Shown here: piece by piece, positions 54,194 to 64,000 of the stretch
Layout: each line of letters starts with the position of its first letter
Numbering within the stretch: the first letter of the stretch is position 1
From: Sphingobacteriales bacterium
Lineage (GTDB): Bacteria > Bacteroidota > Bacteroidia > Chitinophagales > CAIOSU01
Direction: 5' to 3'
DNA length: 64,000 nucleotides
Assembly (NCBI GenBank): GCA_027483645.1
Contig: JAIXUD010000009.1
Location: 667,831 to 731,830 of the forward strand
Position numbers and translations under genes: made by a program
The notes under the pieces: generated by a model
Told to the model about the DNA's origin: nothing
The model's database searches: none
What the model saw: the letters and a program-made list of their open reading frames with translations, nothing else

Positions 54194-54228
54194 CACCGTC
54201 CGTCGACTATGGACCATCAACCAAACCA
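54194..54228. repeat. Heptad array, GGACCAT family (degenerate)
   Basis: CCACCGT, CCGTCGA, CTATGGA, CCATCAA, CCAAACC in 7-nt register, ahead of the fbaB promoter box. Confidence 0.5.
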
Positions 54229-54230
54229 AC

Positions 54231-54238
54231 TATATTTG
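54231..54238 (+). promoter_or_regulatory. Probable -7 promoter box of the aldolase gene
   Basis: TATATTTG matches TAnnTTTG. Transcription would begin near 54245, excluding the in-frame ATG at 54209 and supporting the start at 54269. Confidence 0.5.
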
Positions 54239-54268
54239 CACCTAATTACAAAAGAAAAACCACTCTGC

Positions 54269-55330
54269 ATGTCATTAAGCAAGATACAGGAGCTATTGGG
54301 CGACAAAGCCAGCTACCTGCTGGAGCACGAAAGCAAGACCGTACATAAAGACCTGTTGCACTTGCCAGGCCCTGATTTTATCAACCGGGTATGGAAAGAT
54401 AGCAACCGCAGCCCGCAAGTATTGCGCAACTTGGCTGCAATCAACAACCACGGCCGCTTGGCTGGTACTGGCTATGTGAGCATCCTACCGGTTGACCAAG
54501 GTATTGAGCACACCGCCAGCGCTTCTTTCGCGCCGAACCCTATCTACTTTGACTCTGAGAACATCGTGAAACTGGCCATCGAAGGCGGTTGCAATGCCGT
54601 GGCTTCTACCTACGGTGTACTGGGCAGTGTGGCCCGCAAGTATGCCCACCAGATACCGTTTATAGTTAAAATAAACCACAACCAACTGCTTACCTACCCC
54701 AATAAGTACGACCAGATTATGTTTGGTACCGTAAAGAACGCTTGGGATATGGGTGCTGCTGCCGTGGGTGCTACCATCTACTTCGGTAGTGAAGAAAGCA
54801 GCCGCCAGATTGTGGAAATTGCCGAGGCATTTGACTATGCCCATGAGCTGGGCATGGCTACGGTGCTGTGGTGCTACCTACGCAACAACGAATTTAAAGT
54901 GGGCGACCGCGACCACCATCTTTCTGCCGACGTTACCAGCCAAGCCAACCACTTGGGCGTAACCATACAGGCCGACATCATCAAACAGAAGCTGCCTGAA
55001 ATTAACGGCGGTTTCAACGAGATTAAATCATTCGCCAAGACCCACAAAAAGGTTTATAGCGATTTGACCACGGATCACCCTATCGACCTGTGCCGCTACC
55101 AAGTAGTGAACTGCTACATGGGCCGCAATGGCCTCATCAACTCAGGCGGTGCCTCTAGCGGCGAGTCGGATTTGGTAGAAGCAGTAAGCACTGCGGTAAT
55201 CAACAAGCGCGCCGGCGGTATGGGACTAATCAGCGGCCGTAAAGCCTTCCAACGCCCAATGAACGAAGGTGTTGCCATCTTGAATGCCATACAAGATGTG
55301 TACTTGGAGAAAGGGGTGACGATAGCTTAA
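54269..55330 (+). CDS. fbaB: Class I fructose-bisphosphate aldolase (DhnA/FbaB type)
   Basis: The protein has 353 residues from ATG 54269 ([20 protein letters not shown]). It cleaves fructose-1,6-bisphosphate through a Schiff-base lysine. DhnA-family segments are [44 protein letters not shown] and [18 protein letters not shown]. The first 20 codons of the longer frame are excluded by the promoter box. It is a single gene with a terminator at 55383-55408. Confidence 0.95.
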   Translation: MSLSKIQELLGDKASYLLEHESKTVHKDLLHLPGPDFINRVWKDSNRSPQVLRNLAAINNHGRLAGTGYVSILPVDQGIEHTASASFAPNPIYFDSENIVKLAIEGGCNAVASTYGVLGSVARKYAHQIPFIVKINHNQLLTYPNKYDQIMFGTVKNAWDMGAAAVGATIYFGSEESSRQIVEIAEAFDYAHELGMATVLWCYLRNNEFKVGDRDHHLSADVTSQANHLGVTIQADIIKQKLPEINGGFNEIKSFAKTHKKVYSDLTTDHPIDLCRYQVVNCYMGRNGLINSGGASSGESDLVEAVSTAVINKRAGGMGLISGRKAFQRPMNEGVAILNAIQDVYLEKGVTIA

Positions 55331-55336
55331 AAATTA

Positions 55337-55371
55337 GACGCAAGACACAAGACGCAAGACACAAGACTTGC
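55337..55371. repeat. Heptad array, GACACAA family
   Basis: GACGCAA, GACACAA, GACGCAA, GACACAA, GACTTGC in perfect 7-nt register, 6 nt after the aldolase stop codon. Confidence 0.75.
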
Positions 55372-55382
55372 TTCAAAATACA

Positions 55383-55413
55383 AGAGGCTGGCAGCGATGC
55401 TGGCCTCTTTTTA
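55383..55413 (+). terminator. Intrinsic terminator of the aldolase gene
   Basis: AGAGGC...GCCTCT with an inner CAGC/GCTG stem, followed by TTTTTATTT. Confidence 0.8.
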
Positions 55414-55433
55414 TTTATACCACTAACTCCGTG

Positions 55434-55593
55434 TTGTCATCCCGAGTTTTTCACGAGGGACCTTCGGGCGGGTAGGTTAGGTTCTTGAATTACCCACTAA
55501 ATTATTTCCATAACACGGTTATTGACGCCTGGCATAACGCAACTTCACCCCCTCGGTGCCCGAAGGTCCCTCGTGAAAAACTCGGGATGACAA
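55434..55593. repeat. MITE-like element with 36-nt perfect inverted ends
   Basis: The arm 55434-55469 (TTGTCATCCCGAGTTTTTCA onwards) and the arm 55558-55593 are exact reverse complements over 36 nt, with an 88-nt middle. Part of the same word (TTTTTCACGAGGGACCTTCG) recurs near 11664. It ends 23 nt from the aldo/keto reductase stop codon. Confidence 0.8.
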
Positions 55594-55616
55594 TGTTGCG
55601 CAGGTGGGAAGGGTTT

Positions 55617-56567
55617 TCAATACCCACTCGCCGCATCCAGCACCGCCAAATCCTGAGCATCCAACTGCAACTTAGCCGAAGCCAACAGCTCTGTGAGCTG
55701 CTCGGGGTTGGTGGCGCTAGCAATAGGCGTTATGTTTGGTTGAGCTATTAGCCATGCCAAGGCCACTGAAGCGGGTGTGGTGTGGTATCGGGCGCTTACC
55801 TCGTCCAGCGCCTTTAATATGGCCAAGCCGCGTGGGTTAAGGTACTTGCCCATGCCACCCCCTCGCCTACTCTTACCAAAATCAGCCTCAGTGCGATACT
55901 TGCCAGTAAGGAAGCCACTTGCTAGGCTGAAGTAGCTGATAACATGCAGCTTGTTGGCCAGTACCACGGGCTTCATATCCTGCTCGTACTTTTCGCGGGC
56001 ATATAGGTTGTATTCAGGTTGAAGGGTTTCGTAGCGGGCGAAACCTTGTTGGGCACTAATATCCAGTGCCTGTTGCAGGCGATCACCGCTATAGTTGCTG
56101 GCACCTATGGCTTTTACCTTGCCCGCTTTCACCAGTTCATCAAAAGCACCTAGCGTTTCTTCGAGTGCGGTATCGGGGTCATCTTTATGGGCTTGGTATA
56201 AATCAATGTAATCGGTTTGCAGGCGGTTGAGCGACCGCTCCACCGAGGCCAGTATATGCTTTCGGCTAAGGCCTTTGCCGTTCTCTTTCATATCCATGCC
56301 CACCTTGGTGGCAATTACCACCTCACTGCGGCGGTCGGTTTTCGCCAGCCAGTTGCCAATAATCGTCTCCGACTCGCCGCCTACATGCCCTTCGCCCCAA
56401 ATGCTGTACACATCCGCCGTATCCACGAAGCTAAACCCCGCATCCACAAACTGATTGAGCAATTGGTGAGACATGGCTTCATCTATCGTCCACCCGAATA
56501 CGTTGCCGCCAAAGGCTAGTTGGGGGAAGGTGGGGAGGGAGGGTTTTCCAAGTGTTTTCATAGCCAA
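55617..56567 (-). CDS. Aldo/keto reductase
   Basis: A 316-residue NADPH-dependent (beta/alpha)8 oxidoreductase. The catalytic tetrad is D49, Y54 (FVDTADVYS), K88 (VVIATKVG) and H127 (YQAHKDD). GKVKAIGASNYSGDRLQQAL and a C-terminal PNITPIASATNPEQLTEL are family features. It is close to the YajO/Tas-like group. The substrate is unknown. Probably monocistronic. Confidence 0.93.
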   Translation of the reverse strand: MAMKTLGKPSLPTFPQLAFGGNVFGWTIDEAMSHQLLNQFVDAGFSFVDTADVYSIWGEGHVGGESETIIGNWLAKTDRRSEVVIATKVGMDMKENGKGLSRKHILASVERSLNRLQTDYIDLYQAHKDDPDTALEETLGAFDELVKAGKVKAIGASNYSGDRLQQALDISAQQGFARYETLQPEYNLYAREKYEQDMKPVVLANKLHVISYFSLASGFLTGKYRTEADFGKSRRGGGMGKYLNPRGLAILKALDEVSARYHTTPASVALAWLIAQPNITPIASATNPEQLTELLASAKLQLDAQDLAVLDAASGY

Positions 56568-56668
56568 TAAATTATCTCACTTAAACTTACAAAAATAGTA
56601 GCTCACTTCCTGAATAATAGAATCCACTCTTGTCCTATAATCTGACGAATCCAAATTCAGACAAAGAA

Positions 56669-57787
56669 TCACTCTAACCCACTCCACCACCCAACAAACT
56701 CCCCACTACCACCCAAATCCACAGCCTCGCCAATTAGTGGCGTTACCAGCGGAATGGCAGTACCAGCAGCAGCGGTAGTAGCACGCAAGATGGACTCATC
56801 CCACGCATGGTTAGCCATGCTGAATTTGCCCCAGTGCACCGGTAGTATGCGCTTGGCGCCCAAGTCTGTGCCGGCTTGTAGTATTTCCTCGGGCATCATG
56901 TGTATGTACTTCCAAGCCTTGTCGTACTGGCCACACTCCAGTATGGCCCAATCAATGGGGCCATACTTTGCGCCTATCTCAGCAAAGTGCGTGTCGTAGC
57001 CGCTGTCTCCGCCGATGTATATCTTTTGGGTGGGCGTTTGCAATACAAACGATACCCAAAGGCTCTGCTGTGCTGTTAGTCCACGGCCGGAGAAGTGCCG
57101 TGCCGGTAAGGTGTGCACCACAAAGCCACTATCCAGTTGCACCGTTTCGTTCCAGTCGTTTTCAATGATGCTGCTGGGGCTATATCCCCAACGCTCCAAG
57201 TGCGCGCCCGTGCCGAGGCCGGTGATGACCTTGCCTACCTTGGGTTTCAGTTCTAGGATGGTTTCATAGTCTAAGTGGTCGTAATGGTCGTGGGTGATGA
57301 AGAAGTAATCGATATTGGGCATATCGTCCACCGTGTAAACATCGGCACCGGCATAGCTCTTATTGCTAAAGCTTATGGGCGATGCCGCACCGCTAAACAC
57401 CGGATCTACCAGAAACCTCTTCCCGTCAATCTGCAAAAAGTAGCTGCTGTGGCCAAACCATACCAGCACATTCTCGGTAGGGTCGAGGGTTAGCAGGTTA
57501 ATCTTTTTAGAAGGTAGTTGCTTACTTGGCCTGCTGCGCTTATCGCCACCGAACAAAAACTCCGTCATTACGCCATAATAGCTAGCGCCCTCGGTAAGCT
57601 GCGGGGTGTGGTGCTGATTCTGAAACTTGCCGTCGCGGTAGTTGGGCGATTGCTGGATGCGCTCTAACCGCGCCCCGGTGGGCAACGCGCCAAACTGCGG
57701 CTGCTGTAGAAATATGATAACGCCAACAATCAACACTACTAGTAAAACCGCAATTGCAATGGCCATTCGTTTAAGGATTTTCTTCAT
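56669..57787 (-). CDS. MBL-fold metallo-hydrolase (NAPE-PLD/UlaG-like)
   Basis: The protein has 372 residues from ATG 57787 (MKKILKRMAIAIAVLLVVLI), giving an N-terminal membrane anchor (~8-28). The frame is open to 57880 without support. Metal ligands are in the THDHYDHLDY motif (~165-174), HTLPARHFSGRG, YIGGDSGYD and PVHWGKFSM. It belongs to the branch with NAPE-phospholipase D and UlaG-like hydrolases; a lipid or phosphoester substrate is a guess. Confidence 0.9.
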   Translation of the reverse strand: MKKILKRMAIAIAVLLVVLIVGVIIFLQQPQFGALPTGARLERIQQSPNYRDGKFQNQHHTPQLTEGASYYGVMTEFLFGGDKRSRPSKQLPSKKINLLTLDPTENVLVWFGHSSYFLQIDGKRFLVDPVFSGAASPISFSNKSYAGADVYTVDDMPNIDYFFITHDHYDHLDYETILELKPKVGKVITGLGTGAHLERWGYSPSSIIENDWNETVQLDSGFVVHTLPARHFSGRGLTAQQSLWVSFVLQTPTQKIYIGGDSGYDTHFAEIGAKYGPIDWAILECGQYDKAWKYIHMMPEEILQAGTDLGAKRILPVHWGKFSMANHAWDESILRATTAAAGTAIPLVTPLIGEAVDLGGSGEFVGWWSGLE

Positions 57788-57940
57788 AGATGTTATCGCG
57801 CACCGATAAGGTACTGGATAAACGGTTAGTCGATTGAAGGGGAAAGATATTGGACATTTAATAAAATTGAACCTATCCACTTCCCCATCTACCCACCCAA
57901 GCTATACCACCACACACTCTCCATACCACCCTAAAAAGCA

Positions 57941-57960
57941 CGTGGATAACATGTGGATAA
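57941..57960. promoter_or_regulatory. Two tandem DnaA-box-like sites upstream of gyrB
   Basis: CGTGGATAA (57941-57949) and TGTGGATAA (57952-57960) lie 11 nt apart, about one helical turn. Their complements TTATCCACG and TTATCCACA equal the DnaA-box consensus TTATCCAC(A/G). They lie about 95 nt before the gyrB ATG. Confidence 0.55.
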
Positions 57961-58007
57961 AAAACACGCTAATCCGCATCAAATAAGGCGGTTCGGGTTA
58001 ATTTGCG

Positions 58008-58015
58008 TATATTTG
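58008..58015 (+). promoter_or_regulatory. Possible -7 promoter box of gyrB
   Basis: TATATTTG matches TAnnTTTG, 39 nt before the ATG. No -33 TTTG is found at the right distance. Confidence 0.4.
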
Positions 58016-58042
58016 TATATTGCTTGAAATAGTGTGAAATAA

Positions 58043-60001
<1,959 letters not shown>

Positions 60002-60025
60002 TCGGCATTGCCATTTGCAAATACA

Positions 60026-60060
60026 AAAGCCCTTCAGTGTAATTCTGGAGGGCTTTTTTT
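60026..60060 (+). terminator. Intrinsic terminator of gyrB
   Basis: The 12-bp stem AAAGCCCTTCAG / CTGGAGGGCTTT (one G-T pair) with a 7-nt loop is followed by a T-run. Confidence 0.9.
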
Positions 60061-60465
60061 ATGTTTCGTTATCAACCCATAATGCGCGTCGTTGCGAGTA
60101 TTAACTGCTCCCCCGGCGCGTCCAGAAACGAGATAACATTTTTGCGGAAGCAAGCTGTCACCCAGAGCGATAGTCGAAGGGTCTGCGAACGCGATGCGCT
60201 CCGAAGCTTTTCGCGTAGGAGTGCCAAGGACGAGCGCTACCCCTAGCTGTTATCCTACTTTTGCCTCGAACTAGAATTGTTAATAACAGGCACTTTTAAT
60301 TTATGTCATAGTTAGAGCTTACTTGGTTTTGCCATTACCAACGCCTATCAATGGCTCGCGACAACGTCCCACTGCTTCTATTAGTATTCCCCCTGATGGG
60401 ACAAGTAGTGCCCATGTAACCACAACCGTAAATGCATTATGTATTGGGTTCTTTGGTCAGCGAGG

Positions 60466-60553
60466 AATATTCTTCGTGGCAGGGGATTGCCACAGGCCAT
60501 TGGAAGGCATTAGTAACCGCAAGATTATGTAGGCCTTCGCAATGACGTTCGTT
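60466..60553. repeat. Dispersed ~90-nt repeat, copy 2
   Basis: It is nearly identical to 10165-10252 at both ends (TCTTCGTGGCAGGGGATTGC..., TAGGCCTTCGCAATGACGTT) and differs in the middle ~25 nt. Confidence 0.65.
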
Positions 60554-60624
60554 TTGTGGTCGCTTACATAAAATACAATCCAAAAAATCCATAAATCTGA
60601 CAAATCCAAATTCAGATAAACACG

Positions 60625-62100
60625 TTACTTCAACAATATCTTACGCTTCCTTTCCTTTTCATCAAGCTTTTGGCGCTGATCAAGGCTACAGGGGTAACCA
60701 AAGAGGCACTTGTCTTTAATGATATCTTCCACGTTTTCGGGCACCATATCCTCCCAGCCATCTTCTGCGGCTTTAATCATGGCCAAGACCTTATCCGAGA
60801 AAATATCGAGCACGGTTATGTCCACATTCTCTACGTCGCCTATTTTGTTGTTTTCTTGCAGGTGCTTATACAGGTACATTAAATCAGGCGGTACCGGGAA
60901 GTTTTTAGAGGTCATCAACTCCGTAGTGTTGGGTTGATTAGCTGGGTACACATACATCTTTACATTGTTGCCAAACAAAATACCGAAAGACTCCAAGATG
61001 TTGCCCTTCAAATCGCCATAGTACTTGTTATCAAACAACTTGTGCATGGTAAGCGCTCCAAGTATAATACCCACCCGCTTTGTTTTGGTAACCCGGGAGA
61101 AGTAGTGTACCAGCTTATAATACTCACGGAAAGTGGATATCATTACCGTTTGCCCAAGCGAGCAAAGGATATCCACCCTATCCAAAAAGTCTTTTTCGTC
61201 AATCTTCCCTTCACTATGTAGCGCGTTTAGGGTAAGCTCGCTGATGACAATGGTATCTTCTGGCGTAACTTCTGGCTCTTTCAAAAATTGATCGAGGCTC
61301 TTGGTAAGCATGTCCATATTTACTTTCGTAACCGGTCGGAAACGGCCACGCAATACTAGTACATCCTTTTTGTACAATACCTCTGAAGCCTGCAACACGT
61401 TGCCCTGTGGGCCGAACATGGTGGCATTGGTAAGTCCATTTTTAACCAACTTCAATGCCAATAGCCGGTTATCTACGTCTTTAAAATCGGGCCCACTGAT
61501 GCGGAACATATCAATCTCTATTCGGCCTGGCAGAATATTATCTACTAGCGAGTTGATGAGTTGCTCTAGGTCATTATAGTGGTAGTGGCAACCGTAAAGC
61601 AGGTTTACACCAACTATACCCAAGGCTTGCTGTTGCTCCAGCCCATCCACATCATGCATTACCACGTGTACTATGCAATCATTGGGTTCTGTTTCCGGGT
61701 TCAATTGAAAGCGAAGGCCCAACCAGCCATGACCTCGGTTAGTCCGCTGGTAGTTAAGGGTTTCCACGGTATCGGCCATCGCGAAGAACTTCGTATCGAA
61801 CTTGCGGCTTTCCAAGCGGAGGTTCAGCAGTTCGTACTCATGCTCTAGCATGGTATCCAAGCGGGTTTCGCATACATAGCGCTTACATTTGCCATAGATG
61901 GCATCGCTAAAACTCATGTCGTAAGCCGACATGGTTTTGGCCACTGTGCCCGATGCACCGCCAGCTTTAAAGAAGTTGGCGGCAATCTCTTGCCCTGCAC
62001 CAATCTCGGCAAACGAGCCATAAATGCCCAAATCCAAGTTAATGCGCAAAGCCTTTTCCTTGGTAGTAAGCGTACGGAAGTTTGTATCTGTAGTGTTCAT
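60625..62100 (-). CDS. Conserved protein of unknown function
   Basis: A 491-residue soluble protein without membrane or signal segments. The N-terminal part has KALRINLDLGIYGSFAEIGA and GQEIAANFFKAGGASGT, followed by SAYDMSFSDAIYG. I recall near-identical motifs in conserved proteins of Bacteroidota and a few other phyla that are sometimes labelled nicotinate-nucleotide adenylyltransferase; I see no HxGH nucleotidyltransferase motif to support that label. It follows the MiaE-like gene by 25 nt on the same strand, suggesting cotranscription. Confidence 0.78.
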   Translation of the reverse strand: MNTTDTNFRTLTTKEKALRINLDLGIYGSFAEIGAGQEIAANFFKAGGASGTVAKTMSAYDMSFSDAIYGKCKRYVCETRLDTMLEHEYELLNLRLESRKFDTKFFAMADTVETLNYQRTNRGHGWLGLRFQLNPETEPNDCIVHVVMHDVDGLEQQQALGIVGVNLLYGCHYHYNDLEQLINSLVDNILPGRIEIDMFRISGPDFKDVDNRLLALKLVKNGLTNATMFGPQGNVLQASEVLYKKDVLVLRGRFRPVTKVNMDMLTKSLDQFLKEPEVTPEDTIVISELTLNALHSEGKIDEKDFLDRVDILCSLGQTVMISTFREYYKLVHYFSRVTKTKRVGIILGALTMHKLFDNKYYGDLKGNILESFGILFGNNVKMYVYPANQPNTTELMTSKNFPVPPDLMYLYKHLQENNKIGDVENVDITVLDIFSDKVLAMIKAAEDGWEDMVPENVEDIIKDKCLFGYPCSLDQRQKLDEKERKRKILLK

Positions 62101-62125
62101 GTCGAATCTATCCCTTGTTTTTTTA

Positions 62126-62707
62126 TTAATGCACCCTGTCGCCTCGTAGTTCCAATCCCTTCATTATCTCGGCTTCTGCCACCAAATATTCTTGCCAGCG
62201 GACCTTCACCTCCTCTTCTGGGCAGTACTCACGGGCAAGGTCTAAAAATAGTCGATAATGGTTGGCTTCAGCCACCATAAAAGTATGGTAAAACTTGCGC
62301 AACTCCTCCGATTCCAGCTCTAGGCTCAGCACTCTAAAGCGCTCGCAGCTGCGGGCCTCAATCAGGGCGAAGCGCAATAGTTCTTCCAACAGGCGCTCTT
62401 CTTGCCTATCGGTTTTGCGCTCCAGTTTTCTCAGTTCGTTCACGTACTCGTCCTTGCGCTTATGGCCCAGCTTTAGTCCACGGTCTTTCAGGGCTTTCAG
62501 CACCAGGCGGAAATGGCCCCACTCTTCCGTTACTATCGGTGCCAATTCATCCACCAACCGTTCCCTATCAGGATAGCGGGCAATAAGTGAGATGCAGCTA
62601 AGGGCAGCCTTTTGTTCGCAGTAAGCGTGGTCGGTAAGTACTTCTTCCAAACTATGTTCGGCCAGGTTGGCCCATCGGGGGTCAGTAGGTAATTTTAAGC
62701 CCAGCAT
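62126..62707 (-). CDS. miaE: tRNA hydroxylase MiaE
   Basis: A 193-residue ferritin-like di-iron enzyme that hydroxylates the isoprenoid side chain of ms2i6A at tRNA position 37. Iron-ligand motifs are AYCEQKAAL, TEEWGHFRLV (ExxH), LIEARSCERF and VAEANHYRLFLDL (ExxH), in the right order. LGLKLPTDPRWANLA is the family N-terminus. It precedes the conserved 491-residue gene and is probably cotranscribed with it. Confidence 0.92.
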   Translation of the reverse strand: MLGLKLPTDPRWANLAEHSLEEVLTDHAYCEQKAALSCISLIARYPDRERLVDELAPIVTEEWGHFRLVLKALKDRGLKLGHKRKDEYVNELRKLERKTDRQEERLLEELLRFALIEARSCERFRVLSLELESEELRKFYHTFMVAEANHYRLFLDLAREYCPEEEVKVRWQEYLVAEAEIMKGLELRGDRVH

Positions 62708-62774
62708 GTTGTACAGGTGTTATCAAACAAAGGTAGGGAAAAATGGCGGGAGGAGGGAGTGGAAACTGATAACC

Positions 62775-63110
62775 TTAACCGATTTCAATAATTCCAATTG
62801 TATCATCTGCAAACAACTTTTCTATGGCTTGCATTTTATTGAGTATCATATTTAGACAAGATAATGTAAATTGATTTCCGGTTCTAAACAAGATGACCTT
62901 CGGTGGAAAGCCCTTGTCTAACGACAGCCTTAGATAATCCTCATCATTTGTAACGATAATAAAATTTTCAGCCTTGGCAAACTGCCATATACTAACGTCA
63001 GTAGCAGGTTCTGGTAAAGAAGTTTGATTAACGTGAATGGTCTCCGGAAAATCTACTTGGAGCCTTTTTACTAAACGCCACGACAAGTTAGCATCTAATA
63101 ACAGCTTCAT
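62775..63110 (-). CDS. DUF5615 PIN-like protein (putative toxin)
   Basis: A 111-residue protein of the DUF5615/Mut7-C-like PIN fold: MKLLLDANLSWRLVKRL with the N-terminal acidic D6, DVSIWQFAKAENFIIVTNDE and DEDYLRL with the next acidic cluster. These are putative RNases. Its start is 17 nt after the stop of the DUF433 gene, the typical antitoxin-toxin order. That it is a toxin is inference from family pairing. Confidence 0.85.
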   Translation of the reverse strand: MKLLLDANLSWRLVKRLQVDFPETIHVNQTSLPEPATDVSIWQFAKAENFIIVTNDEDYLRLSLDKGFPPKVILFRTGNQFTLSCLNMILNKMQAIEKLFADDTIGIIEIG

Positions 63111-63127
63111 GAAGCGGGAATTATTCT

Positions 63128-63343
63128 TTACATGCTATCCCTCTTTGCTGCAAAAGCTAAAACAGCATGGATACTTTCGATAGTAACCTCTGGAAAGTCT
63201 TCTATAATCTCTTCTTTAGTCATCCCAGAAGCAAGCCATTGCAATACGTCAGATACGGCTATTCGCGTACCTGTAATACACGGTTTGCCAAACCTTATTT
63301 CTGGGTTAATTGAGATAACGTTATTGAATTGATTCGTCTCCAT
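63128..63343 (-). CDS. DUF433 protein (putative antitoxin)
   Basis: The protein has 71 residues from ATG 63343 (METNQFNNVI). A longer frame to 63379 gives a poor N-terminus. The motif ISINPEIRFGKPCITGTRIA followed by VSDVLQWLASGMTKEEIIED is the DUF433 signature, a winged-helix-like DNA-binding antitoxin. It is encoded just upstream of a DUF5615 protein. Such pairs usually repress their own promoter. Confidence 0.88.
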   Translation of the reverse strand: METNQFNNVISINPEIRFGKPCITGTRIAVSDVLQWLASGMTKEEIIEDFPEVTIESIHAVLAFAAKRDSM

Positions 63344-63440
63344 TTGCACTAACATTTGCCATGTAAACATACAAAACAATCAATAAATTCCTCAATCTCC
63401 TCCCCCTACCCTATCTTGCATTAAACAATCCCCCAACTAT

Positions 63441-63854
63441 ATGAAACGTGTAACCTCCATCGGCGGCATATTCTTCAAAAGCCAAGACCCTGCAAAAACA
63501 AGGGAATGGTACAACCGCCACCTCGGCCTAAACACCAATGACTATGGCTCTACCTTCGAGTGGCGGCAAGCAGATGAGCCAGGGAAGAAAGGCTTTAGCC
63601 AATGGAGCCCTTTCAAGGATGACACCACATACTTTGCCCCATCGGAAAAGGAGTTTATGATAAACTACCGCGTGGAAGACCTGGAGTGGCTGGTGGGCGA
63701 GCTGAAGAAGGAAGGCGTTACAATTCTGGACGAAATCGAATCGTACGATTACGGCAAATTCGTGCACATCCTCGACCCAGAAGGCAACAAGATTGAGCTG
63801 TGGCAGCCCAACGACTTAGAATACGAAAAGCTTGGCGGGGGAACAACGAAATAG
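63441..63854 (+). CDS. VOC-family (glyoxalase/dioxygenase-like) protein
   Basis: A 137-residue single-unit VOC protein: ITSIGGIFFKSQDP-type start (VTSIGGIFFKSQDPAKTREW), YNRHLGL, an aromatic middle, and a terminal FVHILDPEGNKIELWQP with the metal-ligand Glu. The activity (lyase, thiol transfer or binding) cannot be read from sequence. It is divergent from the DUF433-DUF5615 pair. A heptad array starts at its stop codon. Confidence 0.9.
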   Translation: MKRVTSIGGIFFKSQDPAKTREWYNRHLGLNTNDYGSTFEWRQADEPGKKGFSQWSPFKDDTTYFAPSEKEFMINYRVEDLEWLVGELKKEGVTILDEIESYDYGKFVHILDPEGNKIELWQPNDLEYEKLGGGTTK

Positions 63855-63881
63855 ACCACGGACGACAGACCACAGACCACG
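63854..63881. repeat. Heptad array, GGACCAC family
   Basis: GACCACG, GACGACA, GACCACA, GACCACG in perfect 7-nt register. It touches the VOC stop codon and the presumed IS end. Confidence 0.7.
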
Positions 63882-63882
63882 G

Positions 63883-64000
63883 TGTCTTGTCCTGATATAG
63901 GTTGACAGTTCGGTTAATGGATGTTCTTATTTCTATGCCGCATAAAGTTCGGAAGGTTTTCTCATTTCCAGTGCCATATGCGGCCTTTTGTTGTTGTAAA
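63883..64000 (-). mobile_element. Right end of an IS3-family insertion sequence (partial)
   Basis: A likely terminal repeat begins TGTCTTGTCCTGATATAGGT at 63883, and the transposase C-terminus lies inside. The rest of the element is beyond the window. Confidence 0.65.
63933..64000 (-). CDS. IS3-family transposase, C-terminal end (partial)
   Basis: The last 21 codons read YNNKRPHMALEMRKPSELYA-A, then stop at 63933-63935. NxxRPHxxLxxxxPxE/xY is the usual end of the IS3-type OrfB integrase domain. The gene enters from the right edge, so only its tail is visible; whether the rest is intact is unknown. Confidence 0.85.
   Translation of the reverse strand, partial: YNNKRPHMALEMRKPSELYAA

Larger units (their letters stand above)
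60002..60624. other. Long non-coding gap after gyrB
   Basis: This 623-base gap holds the gyrB terminator (60026-60060), a REP-like segment (60148-60245, with GTCACCCAGAGCGATAGTCG), and one copy of the dispersed ~90-nt repeat (60466-60553). A TACTTTTG box at 60253-60260 could be a stray promoter. Between 60262 and 60460 I see nothing assignable. Confidence 0.5.

Noticed and set aside
60323..60532. 69-codon frame in the gap after gyrB
   Set aside because: It runs into the dispersed ~90-nt repeat and has no recognisable domain; it may be remnant DNA but is not supportable as a gene.

Overview
The window is a chromosomal segment of a member of the Bacteroidota. The reasons are a type IX secretion (T9SS) C-terminal sorting domain and SprB-type repeats on a giant surface protein, a SusC-like TonB-dependent receptor with a carboxypeptidase-regulatory-like N-terminus, a DUF4294 protein, an Ala/Glu-tailed ribosomal protein S16, little Shine-Dalgarno signal, and promoter boxes of the TAnnTTTG type. 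The best promoter is TTTG-N19-TATCTTTG upstream of rpsP. I see no rRNA, tRNA, CRISPR array or prophage. The only mobile-element protein is the tail of an IS3-family transposase cut by the right edge.

Layout. 1-6.1 kb: palindromic repeats and a 1811-residue T9SS-secreted protein. 6.2-14.6 kb: orphan LuxR-type response regulator with a fructosamine-kinase-like gene, DUF4294 protein, GT9 glycosyltransferase, gamma-carbonic-anhydrase-like protein, rpsP-rimM, DoxX, SDR and sterol-desaturase-like enzymes. 14.7-19 kb: cold-shock protein and a MacAB-like export system (two permeases and an adaptor, without its own ATPase). 19-21.2 kb: penicillin-acylase-family hydrolase. 21.2-33 kb: a membrane-maintenance locus. 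It contains a small membrane protein, a 1641-residue AAA+ ATPase (DUF3686 type), a YqiK-like flotillin, a minimal SPFH protein, a YqiJ/NfeD-like membrane protein, PspA/IM30 and a YjfI-like protein, with a divergent XRE-S24 regulator. 33-44 kb: secreted nuclease, Smr protein, cystathionine beta-synthase-like enzyme, TonB-dependent receptor, rpe, two DUF2147 proteins, then a glmU-like/tpiA/prmA operon. 44-52 kb: a 1637-residue exported protein of unknown function, a spermidine-synthase-like methyltransferase, an exported protein and a LolD-type ATPase. 52-64 kb: small proteins, a BtuF-like binding protein, class I aldolase, aldo/keto reductase, metallo-hydrolase, gyrB, a conserved 491-residue protein with MiaE, a DUF433-DUF5615 toxin-antitoxin-like pair, a VOC protein and the IS3 end.

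Two things stand out. The first is the 21.2-33 kb locus. It joins three classes of membrane-stress protein (PspA, flotillin/SPFH and NfeD-like) to a giant ring-ATPase candidate and a divergent regulator. The parts are known families; the combination, the stripped-down second SPFH protein and the regulator deserve attention. The second is the intergenic DNA. Many gaps carry short degenerate tandem arrays with a strict 7-nt (sometimes 8-nt) period, in several unrelated word families. They often lie as inverted pairs at the two ends of a gap, directly against start or stop codons. The gaps also hold several MITE/REP-like inverted repeats.

All functional calls come from reading motifs by eye; no database search was run.
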